Positions 7,761 to 20,900 are shown, counted from the stretch's first letter. The stretch: DNA of 64,000 bases from Hydractinia symbiolongicarpus (GCF_029227915.1 NC_079877.1:33073851-33137850); one strand, 5' to 3'. The notes: a model not told the origin generated them from the sequence alone. Made by a program: numbers and translations.

Positions 7761-10700
7761 CAAAAATGTTTTCATTTTTGATGAGACGCTGAATAAAAGA
7801 AGTTTAATTGCCGGCAAACGAAAACCCGCCATTTCCCGTAAACCCCGGACTCGGCCCGTATAGTCAAAAGTATACAAAGAAAGTACCCAGGGAGTAAACT
7901 CATTTCCCATGTATACAAAGAAAGTACCCTGTGAGTAAACACATTTCCAAAACAATTTTTTAAATTATCTTTTCACCACTAAAACGCATGAGACTTGTAG
8001 TTTTCAAAAATGTTTTCATTTTTGATGGGACGCTGAATAAAAGAAGTTTAATCGCCTGCACTCGAAAACCCGCGATTTTCCGTAAATCCCGGACTGGGAC
8101 CGTATAGTCAAAAGTATACAAATGAAGTACCCAGGGAGTAAACTCATTTCCCGAACGATTTTTTAAATTATTTTTTCACCACTAAAACGCAAAAGACTTG
8201 TAGTTTTCAAAAATGTTTTCATTTTTGATGAGACGTTTGTTGAAAGAGGTTTAATCGCCGGCAAACGAAAACCCGCGATTTCCCGTAAATCCCGGACTTG
8301 GCCCGTATAGTCAAAAGTATACAAAGAAAGTACCCTGTGAGTAAACTCATTTCCCGAACGATTTTTTAAATTATTTTTTCACCACTAAAACGCAAAAGAC
8401 TTGTAGTTTTCAAAAATGTTTTCATTTTTGATGAGACGCTTAATGAAAGAGGTTTAATCGCTGGCAAACGAAAACCCGCGATTTCACGTAAATCCCGGGT
8501 TTGGCCCGTATAGTCGAATGTATACAAAGAAAGTACCCTGTGAGTAAACACATTTCCAAAACGATTTTTTAAATTATCTTTTCACCACTAAAACGCATGA
8601 GACTTGTAGTTTTCAAAAATGTTTTCATTTTTGATGAGACGTTTGTTGAAAGAGGTTTAATCGCCGGCAAACGAAAACCCGCGATTTCCCGTAAATCCCG
8701 GGCTTGGCCCGTATAGTCAAAAGTATACAAAGAAAGTACCCTGTGAGTAAACTCATTTCCCGAACGATTTTTTAAATTATTTTTTCACCACTAAAACGCA
8801 AAAGACTTGTAGTTTTCAAAAATGTTTTCATTTTTGATGAGACGCTTAATGAAAGAGGTTTAATCGCTGCCAAACGAAAACCCGCGATTTCACGTAAATC
8901 CCGGGTTTGGCCCGTATAGTCGAATGTATACAAAGAAAGTACCCTGTGAGTTAACTCATTTCCAAAACGATTTTTTAAAGTATCTTTTCACCACTAAAAC
9001 GCATGAGACTTGTAGTTTTCAAAAATGTTTTCATTCTTGATAAGACCCTTAATGAAAGAGGTTTAATCGCTGGCAAACGAAAACACGCGATTTCACGTAA
9101 ATCCCGGCTTTGACCCGTATAGTCGAATGTATACAAAGAAAGTACCCTGTGAGTAAACTCATTTCCAAAACGATTTTTTAAAGTATCTTTTCACCACTAA
9201 AACGCACGAGACTTGTGGTTTTCAAAAATGTTTTCATTTTTGATGAGACGCTGAATAAAAGAAGTTTAATTGCCGGCAAACGAAAACCCGCCATTTCCCG
9301 CAAACCCCGGACTCGGCCCGTATAGTCAAAAGTATACAAAGAAAGTACCCAGGGAGTAAACTCACTTCCCATGTATACAAAGAAAGTACCCTGTGAGTAA
9401 ACACATTTCCAAAACGATTTTTTAAATTATCTTTTCACCACTAAAACGCATGAGACTTGTAGTTTTCAAAAATGTTTTCATTTTTGATGGGACGCTGAAT
9501 AAAAGAAGTTTAATCGCCTGCACTCGAAAACCCGCGATTTTCCGTAAATCCCGGACTGGGACCGTATAGTCAAAAGTATACAAATGAAGTACCCAGGGAG
9601 TAAACTCATTTCCCGAACGATTTTTTAAATTATTTTTTCACCACTAAAACGCATGAGACTTGTAGTTTTCAAAAATGTTTTCATTCTTGATGAGACGCTT
9701 AATGAAAGAGGTTTAATCGCCGGCAAACGAAAACCCGCGATTTCACGTAAATCCCGGGCTTGGCCCGTATAGTCAAAAGTATACAAAGAAAGTACCATGT
9801 GAGTAAACTCATTTCCAGAACGATTTTTTAAATTATTTTTTCACCAATAAAACGCATAAGACTTGTAGTTTTCAAAAATGTTTTAATTTTTGATGGGACG
9901 CTGAATAAAAGTAGTTTAATCTTCGGCACACGAAAACCCGCGATTTCCCGTAAATCCCGGACTGGGCCCGTATAGTCGAATGTATACAAAGAAAGTACCC
10001 TGTGAGTAAACTCATTTCCTGAACGATTTTTTAAATTTTTTTTTCACCACTAAAACGCATGAGACTTGTAGTTTTCAAAAATGTTTTCATTTTTGATGAG
10101 ACGCTTGTTGAATGAGGTTTAATCGCCGGCAAACGAAAACCAGCGATTTCCCGTAAATCCCGGGCTTGGCCCGTATAGTCAAAAGTATACAAAGAAAGTA
10201 CCCTGTGAGTAAACTCATTTCCAGAACGATTATTTAAATTATTTTTTCACCACTAAAACGCATAAGACTTGTAGTTTTCAGAAATGTTTTCATTCTTGAT
10301 GACACGATTAATGAAAGTGCTTTAATCGCCGGCAAACGAAAACCCGCGATTTTCCGTAAATCCGGCTTTGGCCCGTATAGTCGAATGTATACAAAGAAAG
10401 TACCCTGTGAGTAAACTCATTTCCAAAACGATTTTTTAAAGTATCTTTTCACCACTAAAACGCACGAGACTTGTAGTTTTCAAAAATGTTTTCATTTTTG
10501 ATGAGACGCTGAATAAAAGAAGTTTAATTGCCGGCAAACGAAAACCCGCCATTTCCCTTAAACCCCGGACTCGGCCCGTATAGTCAAAAGTATACAAAGA
10601 AAGTACCCAGGGAGTAAACTCATTTCCCATGTATACAAAGAAAGTACCCTGTGAGTAAACACATTTTCAAAACGATTTTTTAAATTATCTTTTCACCACT

Positions 10701-11478
10701 AAAACGCATGAGACTTGTAGTTTTCAAAAATGTTTTCATTTTTGATGAGACGTTTGTTGAAAGAGGTTTAATCGCCGGCAAACGAAAACCCGCGATTTCC
10801 CGTAAATCCCGGACTTGGCCCGTATAGTCAAAAGTATACAAAGAAAGTACCCTGTGAGTAAACTCATTTCCCGAACGATTTTTTAAATTATTTTTTCACC
10901 ACTAAAACGCAAAAGACTTGTAGTTTTCAAAAATGTTTTCATTTTTGATGAGACGCTTAATGAAAGAGGTTTAATCGCTGGCAAACGAAAACCCGCGATT
11001 TCACGTAAATCCCGGGTTTGGCCCGTATAGTCGAATGTATACAAAGAAAGTACCCTGTGAGTAAACACATTTCCAAAACGATTTTTTAAATTATCTTTTC
11101 ACCACTAAAACGCATGAGACTTGTAGTTTTCAAAAATGTTTTCATTTTTGATGAGACGTTTGTTGAAAGAGGTTTAATCGCCGGCAAACGAAAACCCGCG
11201 ATTTCCCGTAAATCCCGGGCTTGGCCCGTATAGTCAAAAGTATACAAAGAAAGTACCCTGTGAGTAAACTCATTTCCCGAACGATTTTTTAAATTATTTT
11301 TTCACCACTAAAACGCAAAAGACTTGTAGTTTTCAAAAATGTTTTCATTTTTGATGAGACGCTTAATGAAAGAGGTTTAATCGCTGGCAAACGAAAACCC
11401 GCGATTTCACGTAAATCCCGGGTTTGGCCCGTATAGTCGAATGTATACAAAGAAAGTACCCTGTGAGTTAACTCATTT
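7703..11478. repeat. Mixed array with M3 variants (CGCTGG, CGCAAAAG) and a 2517-bp duplication
   Basis: This region alternates M2, M3 and M1-ext monomers. The M3 copies often have GCAAAAGAC and TCGCTGG. Positions about 8230-9480 match 10747-11997 at an offset of 2517 bp. Shared marks are GACGTTTGTTG, GTGAGTTAACTC, GATAAGACCC, TGTGGTTTTC and CACTTCCC at the end of M1. Between the copies lie an M8 monomer, two M7/M4-type monomers, and M2, M6 and M1 monomers. Confidence 0.83.
9409..9611. repeat. Monomer family M8, example copy
   Basis: M8 is rare. It has GATGGGACGCTGAATAAAAG, TCGCCTGCAC, CCGGACTGGG with TCAAAAG, and usually AAATGAAGTACCC in place of AAAGAAAGTACCC. Other copies are at about 7947-8149, 52804-53006 and 61774-61976. 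The last two share TCAATTTTGATGGG and CTCTAG or TTCTAG, which links the 52.8 and 61.8 kb sites. Confidence 0.82.
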
Positions 11479-12128
11479 CCAAAACGATTTTTTAAAGTAT
11501 CTTTTCACCACTAAAACGCATGAGACTTGTAGTTTTCAAAAATGTTTTCATTCTTGATAAGACCCTTAATGAAAGAGGTTTAATCGCTGGCAAACGAAAA
11601 CACGCGATTTCACGTAAATCCCGGCTTTGACCCGTATAGTCGAATGTATACAAAGAAAGTACCCTGTGAGTAAACTCATTTCCAAAACGATTTTTTAAAG
11701 TATCTTTTCACCACTAAAACGCACGAGACTTGTGGTTTTCAAAAATGTTTTCATTTTTGATGAGACGCTGAATAAAAGAAGTTTAATTGCCGGCAAACGA
11801 AAACCCGCCATTTCCCGTAAACCCCGGACTCGGCCCGTATAGTCAAAAGTATACAAAGAAAGTACCCAGGGAGTAAACTCACTTCCCATGTATACAAAGA
11901 AAGTACCCTGTGAGTAAACACATTTCCAAAACGATTTTTTAAATTATCTTTTCACCACTAAAACGCATGAGACTTGTAGTTTTCAAAAATGTTTTCATTT
12001 TTGATGAGACGCTTGTTGAAAGAGGTTTAATCGCCGGCAAACGAAAACCCGCGATTTCCCGTAAATCCCGGGCTTGGCCCGTATAGTCAAAAGTATACAA
12101 AGAAAGTACCCTGTGAGTAAACTCATTT
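11479..12128. repeat. 650-bp trimer unit, copy 1
   Basis: The unit is an M7-type monomer with GATAAGACCC, then M1 with TGTGGTTTTC and CACTTCCC, the 41-bp extension, and M2. It is followed directly by a near-identical copy at 12129-12778. Confidence 0.9.
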
Positions 12129-12778
12129 CCAGAACGATTTTTTAAAGTATCTTTTCACCACTAAAACGCATGAGACTTGTAGTTTTCAAAAATGTTTTCA
12201 TTCTTGATAAGACCCTTAATGAAAGAGGTTTAATCGCTGGCAAACGAAAACACGCGATTTCACGTAAATCCCGGCTTTGACCCGTATAGTCGAATGTATA
12301 CAAAGAAAGTACCCTGTGAGTAAACTCATTTCCAAAACGATTTTTTAAAGTATCTTTTCACCACTAAAACGCACGAGACTTGTGGTTTTCAAAAATGTTT
12401 TCATTTTTGATGAGACGCTGAATAAAAGAAGTTTAATTGCCGGCAAACGAAAACCCGCCATTTCCCGTAAACCCCGGACTCGGCCCGTATAGTCAAAAGT
12501 ATACAAAGAAAGTACCCAGGGAGTAAACTCACTTCCCATGTATACAAAGAAAGTACCCTGTGAGTAAACACATTTCCAAAACGATTTTTTAAATTATCTT
12601 TTCACCACTAAAACGCATGAGACTTGTAGTTTTCAAAAATGTTTTCATTTTTGATGAGACGCTTGTTGAAAGAGGTTTAATCGCCGGCAAACGAAAACCC
12701 GCGATTTCCCGTAAATCCCGGGCTTGGCCCGTATAGTCAAAAGTATACAAAGAAAGTACCCTGTGAGTAAACTCATTT
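12129..12778. repeat. 650-bp trimer unit, copy 2
   Basis: This is the tandem copy of 11479-12128 in the same order and carries the same rare marks GATAAGACCC, TGTGGTTTTC and CACTTCCC. It ends exactly where copy A of the large duplication begins with an M4 monomer. Confidence 0.9.
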
Positions 12779-12981
12779 CCAGAACGATTTTTTAAATTAT
12801 TTTTTCACCACTAAAGCGCATAAGACTTATAGTTTTTAAAAATGTTTTCATTTTTGATGGGACGCTGAATAAAAGTAGTTTAATCGCCGGCACACGAAAA
12901 CCCGCGATTTCCCGTAAATCCCGGACTGGGCCCGTATAGTCGAATGTATACAAAGAAGGTACCCAGGGTGTAAACTCATTT
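12779..12981. repeat. Monomer family M4, example copy
   Basis: M4 has CCAGAACG, TAAAGCGCATAAGACTTATAG, GATGGGACGCTGAATAAAAG, TAGTTTAATC, GGCACACG, CCGGACTGGGCCCG, TCGAATG and AAGGTACCCAGGGTG, which contains the palindrome GGTACC. It is typical of style I blocks and is usually followed by M5. Variants at 14.3 and 15.6 kb read TTTTTTATGGG and GTGTAGACTC. Confidence 0.9.
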
Positions 12982-13184
12982 CCCGAACGATTTTTTAAAT
13001 TTTTTTTTCACCACTAGAACGCATGAGACTTGTAGTTTTCAAAAATGTTTTCATTTTTGACGAGACGCTTAATGAAAGAGGTTTAATCGCTGGCAAACGA
13101 AAACCCGCGATTTCACGTAAATCCCGGGTTTGGCCCGTATAGTCGAATGTATACAAAGAAAGTACCCTGTGAGTAAACTCATTT
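12982..13184. repeat. M5-left / M3-right hybrid monomer, example
   Basis: The left part has the long T-tract AAATTTTTTTTTCACC and CACTAGAACGC typical of M5. The right part has GACGAGACGCTTAATG, TCGCTGG, CACGTAAATCCC and TCGAATG typical of M3. The GACGAG mark is shared with 15.78, 17.24, 20.28, 29.14, 30.40 and 31.86 kb, so the hybrid is an established member of the style I HOR. Confidence 0.82.
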
Positions 13185-13793
13185 CCCGAACGATTTTTTA
13201 AATTATTTTTTCACCACTAAAACGCAAAAGACTGGTAGTTTTCAAAAATGTTTTCATTTTTGATGAGACGCTTAATGAAAGAGGTTTAATCGCTGGCAAA
13301 CGAAAACCCGCGATTTCACGTAAATCCCGGGTTTAGCCCGTATAGTCGAATGTATACAAAGAAAGTACCCTGTGAGTAAACTCATTTCCAAAACGATTTT
13401 TTAAAGTATCTTTTCACCACTAAAACGCATGAGACTTGTAGTTTTCAAAAATGTTTTCATTCTTGATGAGACCCTTAATGAAAGAGGTTTAATCGCTGGC
13501 AAACGAAAACACGCGATTTCACGTAAATCCCGGCTTTGACCCGTATAGTCGAATGTATACAAAGAAAGTACCCTGTGAGTAAACTCATTTCCAAAACGAT
13601 TTTTTAAAGTATCTTTTCACCACTAAAACGCATGAGACTTGTAGTTTTCAAAAATGTTTTCATTCTTGATGAGACCCTTAATGAAAGAGGTTTAATCGCT
13701 GGCAAACGAAAACACGCGATTTCACGTAAATCCCGGCTTTGACCCGTATAGTCGAATGTATACAAAGAAAGTACCCTGTGAGTAAACTCATTT

Positions 13794-14460
13794 CCAAAAC
13801 GATTTTTTAAAGTATCTTTTCACCACTAAAACGCACGAGACTTGTGGTTTTCAAAAATGTTTTCATTTTTGATGAGACGCTGAATAAAAGAAGTTTAATT
13901 GCCGGCAAACGAAAACCCGCCATTTCCCGTAAACCCCGGACTCGGCCCGTATAGTCAAAAGTATACAAAGAAAGTACCCAGGGAGTAAACTCATTTCCCA
14001 TGTATACAAAGAAAGTACCCTGTGAGTACACACATTTCCAAAACGATTTTTTAAATTATCTTTTCACCACTAAAACGCATGAGACTTGTAGTTTTCAAAA
14101 ATGTTTTCATTTTTGATGAGACGCTTGTTGAAAGAGGTTTAATCGCCGGCAAACGAAAACCCGCGATTTCCCGTAAATCCCGGGCTTGGCCCGTATAGTC
14201 AAAAGTATACAAAGAAAGTACCCTGTGAGTAAACTCATTTCCAGAACGATTTTTTAAATTATTTTTTCACCACTAAAGCGCATAAGACTTATAGTTTTTA
14301 AAAATGTTTTCATTTTTTATGGGACGCTGAATAAAAGTAATTTAATCGCCGGCACACGAAAACCCGCGATTTCCCGTAAATCCCGGACTGGGCCCGTATA
14401 GTCGAATGTATACAAAGAAGGTACCCAGGGTGTAGACTCATTTCCCGAACGTTTTTTTAA
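13794..14460. repeat. 1258-bp offset duplication inside copy A, copy 1
   Basis: M1, extension, M2 and a variant M4 with TTTTTTATGGG, AAAGTAATTT and GTGTAGACTC recur 1258 bp later at 15052-15718. Copy B has the block only once, near 29.7-30.3 kb. After the match ends this copy goes on to a second M4 with CTGAAAAAAAG. Confidence 0.86.
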
Positions 14461-15051
14461 ATTTTTTTTTCACCACTAGAACGCATGAGACTTGTAGTTT
14501 TTAAAAATGTTTTCATTTTTGATGGGACGCTGAAAAAAAGTAGTTTAATCGCCGGCACACGAAAACCCGCGATTTCCCGTAAATCCCGGACTGGGCCCGT
14601 ATAGTCGAATCTATACAAAGAAGGTACCCAGGGTGTAAGCTCATTTCCCGAACGATTTTTTAAATTTTTTTTTCACCACTAGAACGCATGAGACTTGTAG
14701 TTTTCAAAAATGTTTTCATTTTTGATGAGACGCTTGTTGAAAGAGGTTTAATCGCCGGCAAACGAAAACCCGCGATTTGCCGTAAATCCCGGGCTTGTCC
14801 GTATAGTCAAAAGTATACAAAGAAAGTACCCTGTGAGTAAACTCATTTCCAGAACGATTATTTAAATTATTTTTTCACCACTAAAACGCATAAGACTTGT
14901 AGTTTTCAGAAATGTTTTCATTCTTGATGAGACACTTAATGAAAGTGGTTTAATCGCCGGCAAACGAAATCCCGCGATTTCCCGTAAATCCCGGCTTTGG
15001 CCCGTATAGTCGAATGTATACAAAGAAAGTACCCTGTGAGTAAACTCATTT

Positions 15052-15718
15052 CCAAAACGATTTTTTAAAGTATCTTTTCACCACTAAAACGCATGAGACT
15101 TGTAGTTTTCAAAAATGTTTTCATTTTTGATGAGACGCTTGTTGAAAGAAGTTTAATTGCCGGCAAACGAAAACCCGCCATTTCCCGTAAACCCCGGACT
15201 CGGCCCGTATAGTCAAAAGTATACAAAGAAAGTACCCAGGGAGTAAACTCATTTCCCATGTATACAAAGAAAGTACCCTGTGAGTAAACACATTTCCAAA
15301 ACGATTTTTTAAATTATCTTTTCACCACTAAAACGCATGAGACTTGTAGTTTTCAAAAATGTTTTCATTTTTGATGAGACGCTTGTTGAAAGAGGTTTAA
15401 TCGCCGGCAAACGAAAACCCGCGATTTCCCGTAAATCCCGGGCTTGGCCCGTATAGTCAAAAGTATACAAAGAAAGTACCCTGTGAGTAAACTCATTTCC
15501 AGAACGATTTTTTAAATTATTTTTTCACCACTAAAGCGCATAAGACTTATAGTTTTTAAAAATGTTTTCATTTTTTATGGGACGCTGAATAAAAGTAATT
15601 TAATCGCCGGCACACGAAAACCCGCGATTTCCCGTAAATCCCGGACTGGGCCCGTATAGTCGAATGTATACAAAGAAGGTACCCAGGGTGTAGACTCATT
15701 TCCCGAACGTTTTTTTAA
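15052..15718. repeat. 1258-bp offset duplication inside copy A, copy 2
   Basis: This is the partner of 13794-14460 with the same TTTTTTATGGG and GTGTAGACTC variants. Its M1 has GCTTGTTGAAAGAAG. It lines up best with the single block in copy B (offset 14618), so the extra copy in A is probably the one on the left. Confidence 0.84.
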
Positions 15719-15903
15719 ATTTTTTTTTCACCACTAGAACGCATGAGACTTGTAGTTTCAAAAATGTTTTCATTTTTGACGAGACGCTTAATGAAAGAGG
15801 TTTAATCGCTGGCAAACGAAAACCCGCGATTTCACGTAAATCCCGGGTTTGGCCCGTATAGTCGAATGTATACAAAGAAAGTACCCTGTGAGTAAACTCA
15901 TTT

Positions 15904-16106
15904 CCAAAACGATTTTTTAAAGTATCTTTTCACCACTAAAACGCATGAGACTTGTAGTTTTCAAAAATGTTTTCATTCTTGATGAGACGCTTAATGAAAG
16001 AGGTTTAATCGCCGGCAAACGAAAACCCGCGATTTCACGTAAATCCTGGGCTTGGACCGTATAGTCAAAAGTATACAAAGAAAGTACCCTGTGAGTAAAC
16101 TCATTT
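15904..16106. repeat. Monomer family M7, example copy
   Basis: M7 has CCAAAACG, AAAGTATC, CATGAG, CATTCTTGATGAGACGC, TTAATGAAAGAGG, CACGTAAATCCTGGG, TTGGACCG and TCAAAAG. It precedes M4 in style I blocks. The CATTCTTGA arm puts one mismatch in the hairpin. Relatives with GAGACCC or GATAAGACCC occur at 9.0, 11.5, 12.2, 13.5 and 29.5 kb. Confidence 0.85.
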
Positions 16107-16714
16107 CCAGAACGATTTTTTAAATTATTTTTTCACCACTAAAGCGCATAAGACTTATAGTTTTTAAAAATGTTTTCATTTTTGATGGGACGCTGAAAAA
16201 AAGTAGTTTAATCGCCGGCACACGAAAACCCGCGATTTCCCGTAAATCCCGGACTGGGCCCGTATAGTCGAATGTATACAAAGAAGGTACCCAGGGTGTA
16301 AGCTCATTTCCCGAACGATTTTTTAAATTTTTTTTTCACCACTAGAACGCATGAGACTTGTAGTTTTCAAAAATGTTTTCATTTTTGATGAGACGCTTGT
16401 TGAAAGAGGTTTAATCGCCGGCAAACGAAAACCCGCGATTTGCCGTAAATCCCGGGCTTGTCCGTATAGTCAAAAGTATACAAAGAAAGTACCCTGTGAG
16501 TAAACTCATTTCCAGAACTATTATTTAAATTATTTTTTCACCACTAAAACGCATAAGACTTGTAGTTTTCAGAAATGTTTTCATTCTTGATGAGACACTT
16601 AATGAAAGTGGTTTAATCGCCGGCAAACGAAAACCCGCGATTTCCCGTAAATCCCGGCTTTGGCCCGTATAGTCGAATGTATACAAAGAAAGTACCCTGT
16701 GAGTAAACTCATTT

Positions 16715-17870
16715 CCAAAACGATTTTTTAAAGTATCTTTTCACCACTAAAACGCACGAGACTTGTAGTTTTCAAAAATGTTTTCATTTTTGATGAGACG
16801 CTGAATAAAAGAAGTTTAATTGCCGGCAAACGAAAACCCGCCATTTCCCGTAAACCCCGGACTCGGCCCGTATAGTCAAAAGTATACAAAGAAAGTACCC
16901 AGGGAGTAAACTCATTTCCCATGTATTCAAAGAAAGTACCCTGTGAGTAAACACATTTCCAAAACGATTTTTTAAATTATTTTTTCACCACTAAAGCGCA
17001 TAAGACTTATAGTTTTTAAAAATGTTTTCATTTTTGATGGGACGCTGAATAAAAGTAGTTTAATCGCCGGCACACGAAAACCCGCGATTTCCCGTAAATC
17101 CCGGACTGGGCCCGTATAGTCGAATGTATACAAAGAAGGTACCCAGGGTGTAAACTCATTTCCCGAACGATTTTTTAAATTTTTTTTTCACCACTAGAAC
17201 GCATGAGACTTGTAGTTTTCAAAAATGTTTTCATTTTTGACGAGACGCTTAATGAAAGAGGTTTAATCGCTGGCAAACGAAAACCGCGATTTCACGTAAA
17301 TCCCGGGTTTGGCCCGTATAGTCGAATGTATACAAAGAAAGTACCCTGTGAGTAAACTCATTTCCAAAACGATTTTTTAAAGTATCTTTTCACCACTAAA
17401 ACGCATGAGACTTGTAGTTTTCAAAAATGTTTTCATTCTTGATGAGACGCTTAATGAAAGAGGTTTAATCGCCGGCAAACGAAAACCCGCGATTTCACGT
17501 AAATCCTGGGCTTGGCCCGTATAGTCAAAAGTATACAAAGAAAGTACCCTGTGAGTAAACTCATTTCCAGAACGATTTTTTAAATTAATTTTTCACCACT
17601 AAAGCGCATAAGACTTATAGTTTTTAAAAATGTTTTCATTTTTGATGGGACGCTGAATAAAAGTAGTTTAATCGCCGGCACACGAAAACCCGCGATTTCC
17701 CGTAAATCCCGGACTGGGCCCGTATAGTCGAATGTATACAAAGAAGGTACCCAGGGTGTAAGCTCATTTCCCGAACGATTTTTTAAATTTTTTTTTCACC
17801 ACTAGAACGCATGAGACTTGTAGTTTTCAAAAATGTTTTCATTTTTGATGAGACGCTTGTTGAAAGAGGT
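16715..17870. repeat. 3045-bp offset duplication inside copy A, copy 1
   Basis: M1-ext, M4, the M5/M3 hybrid with GAAAACCGCG, M7, and M4 with TAAATTAATTTTTCACC recur at 19760-20900. The TAAATTAATT mark is shared by the two A copies but is absent from the matching place in copy B near 32.2 kb. Confidence 0.86.
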
Positions 17871-17971
17871 TTAATCGCCGGCAAACGAAAACCCGCGATT
17901 TTCCGTAAATCCCGGGCTTGTCCGTATAGTCAAAAGTATACAAAGAAAGTACCCTGTGAGTAAACTCATTT
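17770..17971. repeat. Monomer family M5, example copy (202 bp)
   Basis: M5 has CCCGAACG, a long T-tract AAATTTTTTTTTCACC, CACTAGAACGC, GCTTGTTGAAAGAGG, GATTTTCCG or GATTTGCCG, CCCGGGCTTGTCCG and TCAAAAG. The CTTGTCCG deletion removes the last CCCG box. It sits between M4 and M6. Confidence 0.87.
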
Positions 17972-18174
17972 CCAGAACGATTATTTAAATTATTTTTTCA
18001 CCACTAAAACGCATAAGACTTGTAGTTTTCAGAAATGTTTTCATTCTTGATGAGACACTTAATGAAAGTGGTTTAATCGCCGGCAAACGAAAACCCGCGA
18101 TTTCCCGTAAATCCCGGCTTTGGCCCGTATAGTCGAATGTATACAAAGAAAGTACCCTGTGAGTAAACTCATTT
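17972..18174. repeat. Monomer family M6, example copy
   Basis: M6 has CCAGAACGATTATTTAAATT, CATAAG, TTTTCAGAAATG, CATTCTTGATGAGACAC, TTAATGAAAGTGG, CCCGTAAATCCCGGCTTTGG and TCGAATG. Copies also start near 1982, 3239, 10221, 14847, 16511, 31131, 32591 and 63237. It always precedes M1 and so marks the style I HOR boundary. Both hairpin arms are altered: CAGAAATG on the left and CATTCTTG on the right. Confidence 0.87.
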
Positions 18175-18824
18175 CCAAAACGATTTTTTAAAGTATCTTT
18201 TCACCACTAAAACGCACGAGACTTGTAGTTTTCAAAAATGTTTTCATTTTTGATGAGACGCTTGTTGAAAGAAGTTTAATTGCCGGCAAACGAAAACCCG
18301 CCATTTCCCGTAAACCCCGGACTCGGCCCGTATAGTCAAAAGTATACAAAGAAAGTACCCAGGGAGTAAACTCATTTCCCATGTATTCAAAGAAAGTACC
18401 CTGTGAGTAAACACATTTCCAAAACGATTTTTTAAATTATCTTTTCACCACTAAAACGCATGAGACTTGTAGTTTTCAAAAATGTTTTCATTTTTGATGA
18501 GACGCTTGTTGAAAGAGGTTTTATCGCCGGGAAACGAAAACCCGCGATTTCCCGTAAATCCCGGGCTTGGCCCGTATTGTCAAAAGTATACAAAGAAAGT
18601 ACCCTCTGAGTAAACTCATTTCCTGAACGATTTTTTAAATTATTTTTTCACCACTAAAACGCATAAGACTTGTAGTTTTCAAAAATGTTTTCATTTTTGA
18701 TGAGACGCTTAATGAAAGAGGTTTAATCGCCGGCAAACGAAAACCCGCGATTTCACGTAAATCCCGGGTTTGGCCCGTATAGTCGAATGTATACAAAGAA
18801 AGTACCCTGTGAGTAAACTCATTT

Positions 18825-19556
18825 CCAAAACGATTTTTTAAAGTATCTTTTCACCACTAAAACGCATGAGACTTGTAGTTTTCAAAAATGTTTTCATTTT
18901 TGATGAGACGCTGAATAAAAGAAGTTTAATTGCCGGCAAACGAAAACCCGCCATTTCCCGTAAACCCCGGACTCGGCCCGTATAGTCAAAAGTATACAAA
19001 GAAAGTACCCAGGGAGTAAACTCATTTTCCATGTATACAAAGAAAGTACCCTGTGAGTAAACACATTTCCAAAACGATTTTTTAAATTATCTTTTCACCA
19101 CTAAAACGCATGAGACTTGTAGTTTTCAAAAATGTTTTCATTTTTGATGAGACGCTGAATAAAAGAAGTTTAATTGCCGGCAAACGAAAACCCGCCATTT
19201 CCCGTAAACCCCGGACTCGGCCCGTATAGTCAAAAGTATACAAAGAAAGTACCCAGGGAGTAAACTCATTTTCCATGTATACAAAGAAAGTACCCTGTGA
19301 GTAAACACATTTCCAAAACGATTTTTTAAATTATCTTTTCACCACTAAAACGCATGAGACTTGTAGTTTTCAAAAATGTTTTCATTTTTGATGGGACGCT
19401 GAATAAAAGAAGTTTAATTGCCGGCAAACGAAAACCCGCCATTTCCCGTAAACCCCGGACTCGGCCCGTATAGTCAAAAGTATACAAAGAAAGTACCCAG
19501 GGAGTAAACTCATTTTCCATGTATACAAAGAAAGTACCCTGTGAGTAAACACATTT
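18825..19556. repeat. Run of three 244-bp M1-ext units
   Basis: Three M1 monomers, each with its 41-bp extension, follow one another directly (starts 18825, 19069, 19313). The third has GATGGGACGCTG. The run is repeated at 21018-21749 (offset 2193) with the same GATGGG mark in its third unit, so the run itself was duplicated. Confidence 0.9.
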
Positions 19557-19759
19557 CCAAAACGATTTTTTAAATTATCTTTTCACCACTAAAACGCACG
19601 AGACTTGTAGTTTTCAAAAATGTTTTCATTTTTGATGAGACGCTGAATAAAAGAAGTTTAATTGCCGGCAAACGAAAACCCGCCATTTCCCGTAAACCCC
19701 GGACTCGGCCCGTATAGTCAAAAGTATACAAAGAAAGTACCCAGGGAGTAAACTCATTT

Positions 19760-20900
19760 CCAAAACGATTTTTTAAAGTATCTTTTCACCACTAAAACGC
19801 ACGAGACTTGTAGTTTTCAAAAATGTTTTCATTTTTGATGAGACGCTTGTTGAAAGAAGTTTAATTGCCGGCAAACGAAAACCCGCCATTTCCCGTAAAC
19901 CCCGGACTCGGCCCGTATAGTCAAAAGTATACAAAGAAAGTACCCAGGGAGTAAACTCATTTCCCATGTATTCAAAGAAAGTACCCTGTGAGTAAACACA
20001 TTTCCAAAACGATTTTTTAAATTATTTTTTCACCACTAAAGCGCATAAGACTTATAGTTTTTAAAAATGTTTTCATTTTTGATGGGACGCTGAATAAAAG
20101 TAGTTTAATCGCCGGCACACGAAAACCCGCGATTTCCCGTAAATCCCGGACTGGGCCCGTATAGTCGAATGTATACAAAGAAGGTACCCAGGGTGTAAAC
20201 TCATTTCCCGAACGATTTTTTAAATTTTTTTTTCACCACTAGAACGCATGAGACTTGTAGTTTTCAAAAATGTTTTCATTTTTGACGAGACGCTTAATGA
20301 AAGAGGTTTAATCGCTGGCAAACGAAAACCGCGATTTCACGTAAATCCCGGGTTTGGCCCGTATAGTCGAATGTATACAAAGAAAGTACCCTGTGAGTAA
20401 ACTCATTTCCAAAACGATTTTTTAAAGTATCTTTTCACCACTTAAACGCATGAGACTTGTAGTTTTCAAAAATGTTTTCATTCTTGATGAGACGCTTAAT
20501 GAAAGAGGTTTAATCGCCGGCAAACGAAAACCCGCGATTTCACGTAAATCCTGGGCTTGGACCGTATAGTCAAAAGTATACAAAGAAAGTACCCTGTGAG
20601 TAAACTCATTTCCAGAACGATTTTTTAAATTAATTTTTCACCACTAAAGCGCACAAGACTTATAGTTTTTAAAAATGTTTTCATTTTTGATGGGACGCTG
20701 AATAAAAGTAGTTTAATCGCCGGCACACGAAAACCCGCGATTTCCCGTAAATCCCGGACTGGGCCCGTATAGTCGAATGTATACAAAGAAGGTACCCAGG
20801 GTGTAAGCTCATTTCCCGAACGATTTTTTAAATTTTTTTTTCACCACTAGAACGCATGAGACTTGTAGTTTTCAAAAATGTTTTCATTTTTGATGAGACG
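19760..20900. repeat. 3045-bp offset duplication inside copy A, copy 2
   Basis: This is the partner of 16715-17870 and carries GAAAACCGCG and TAAATTAATTTTTCACC. It falls in the 2681-bp section of copy A that copy B lacks, so it was probably added after A and B separated. Confidence 0.85.
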
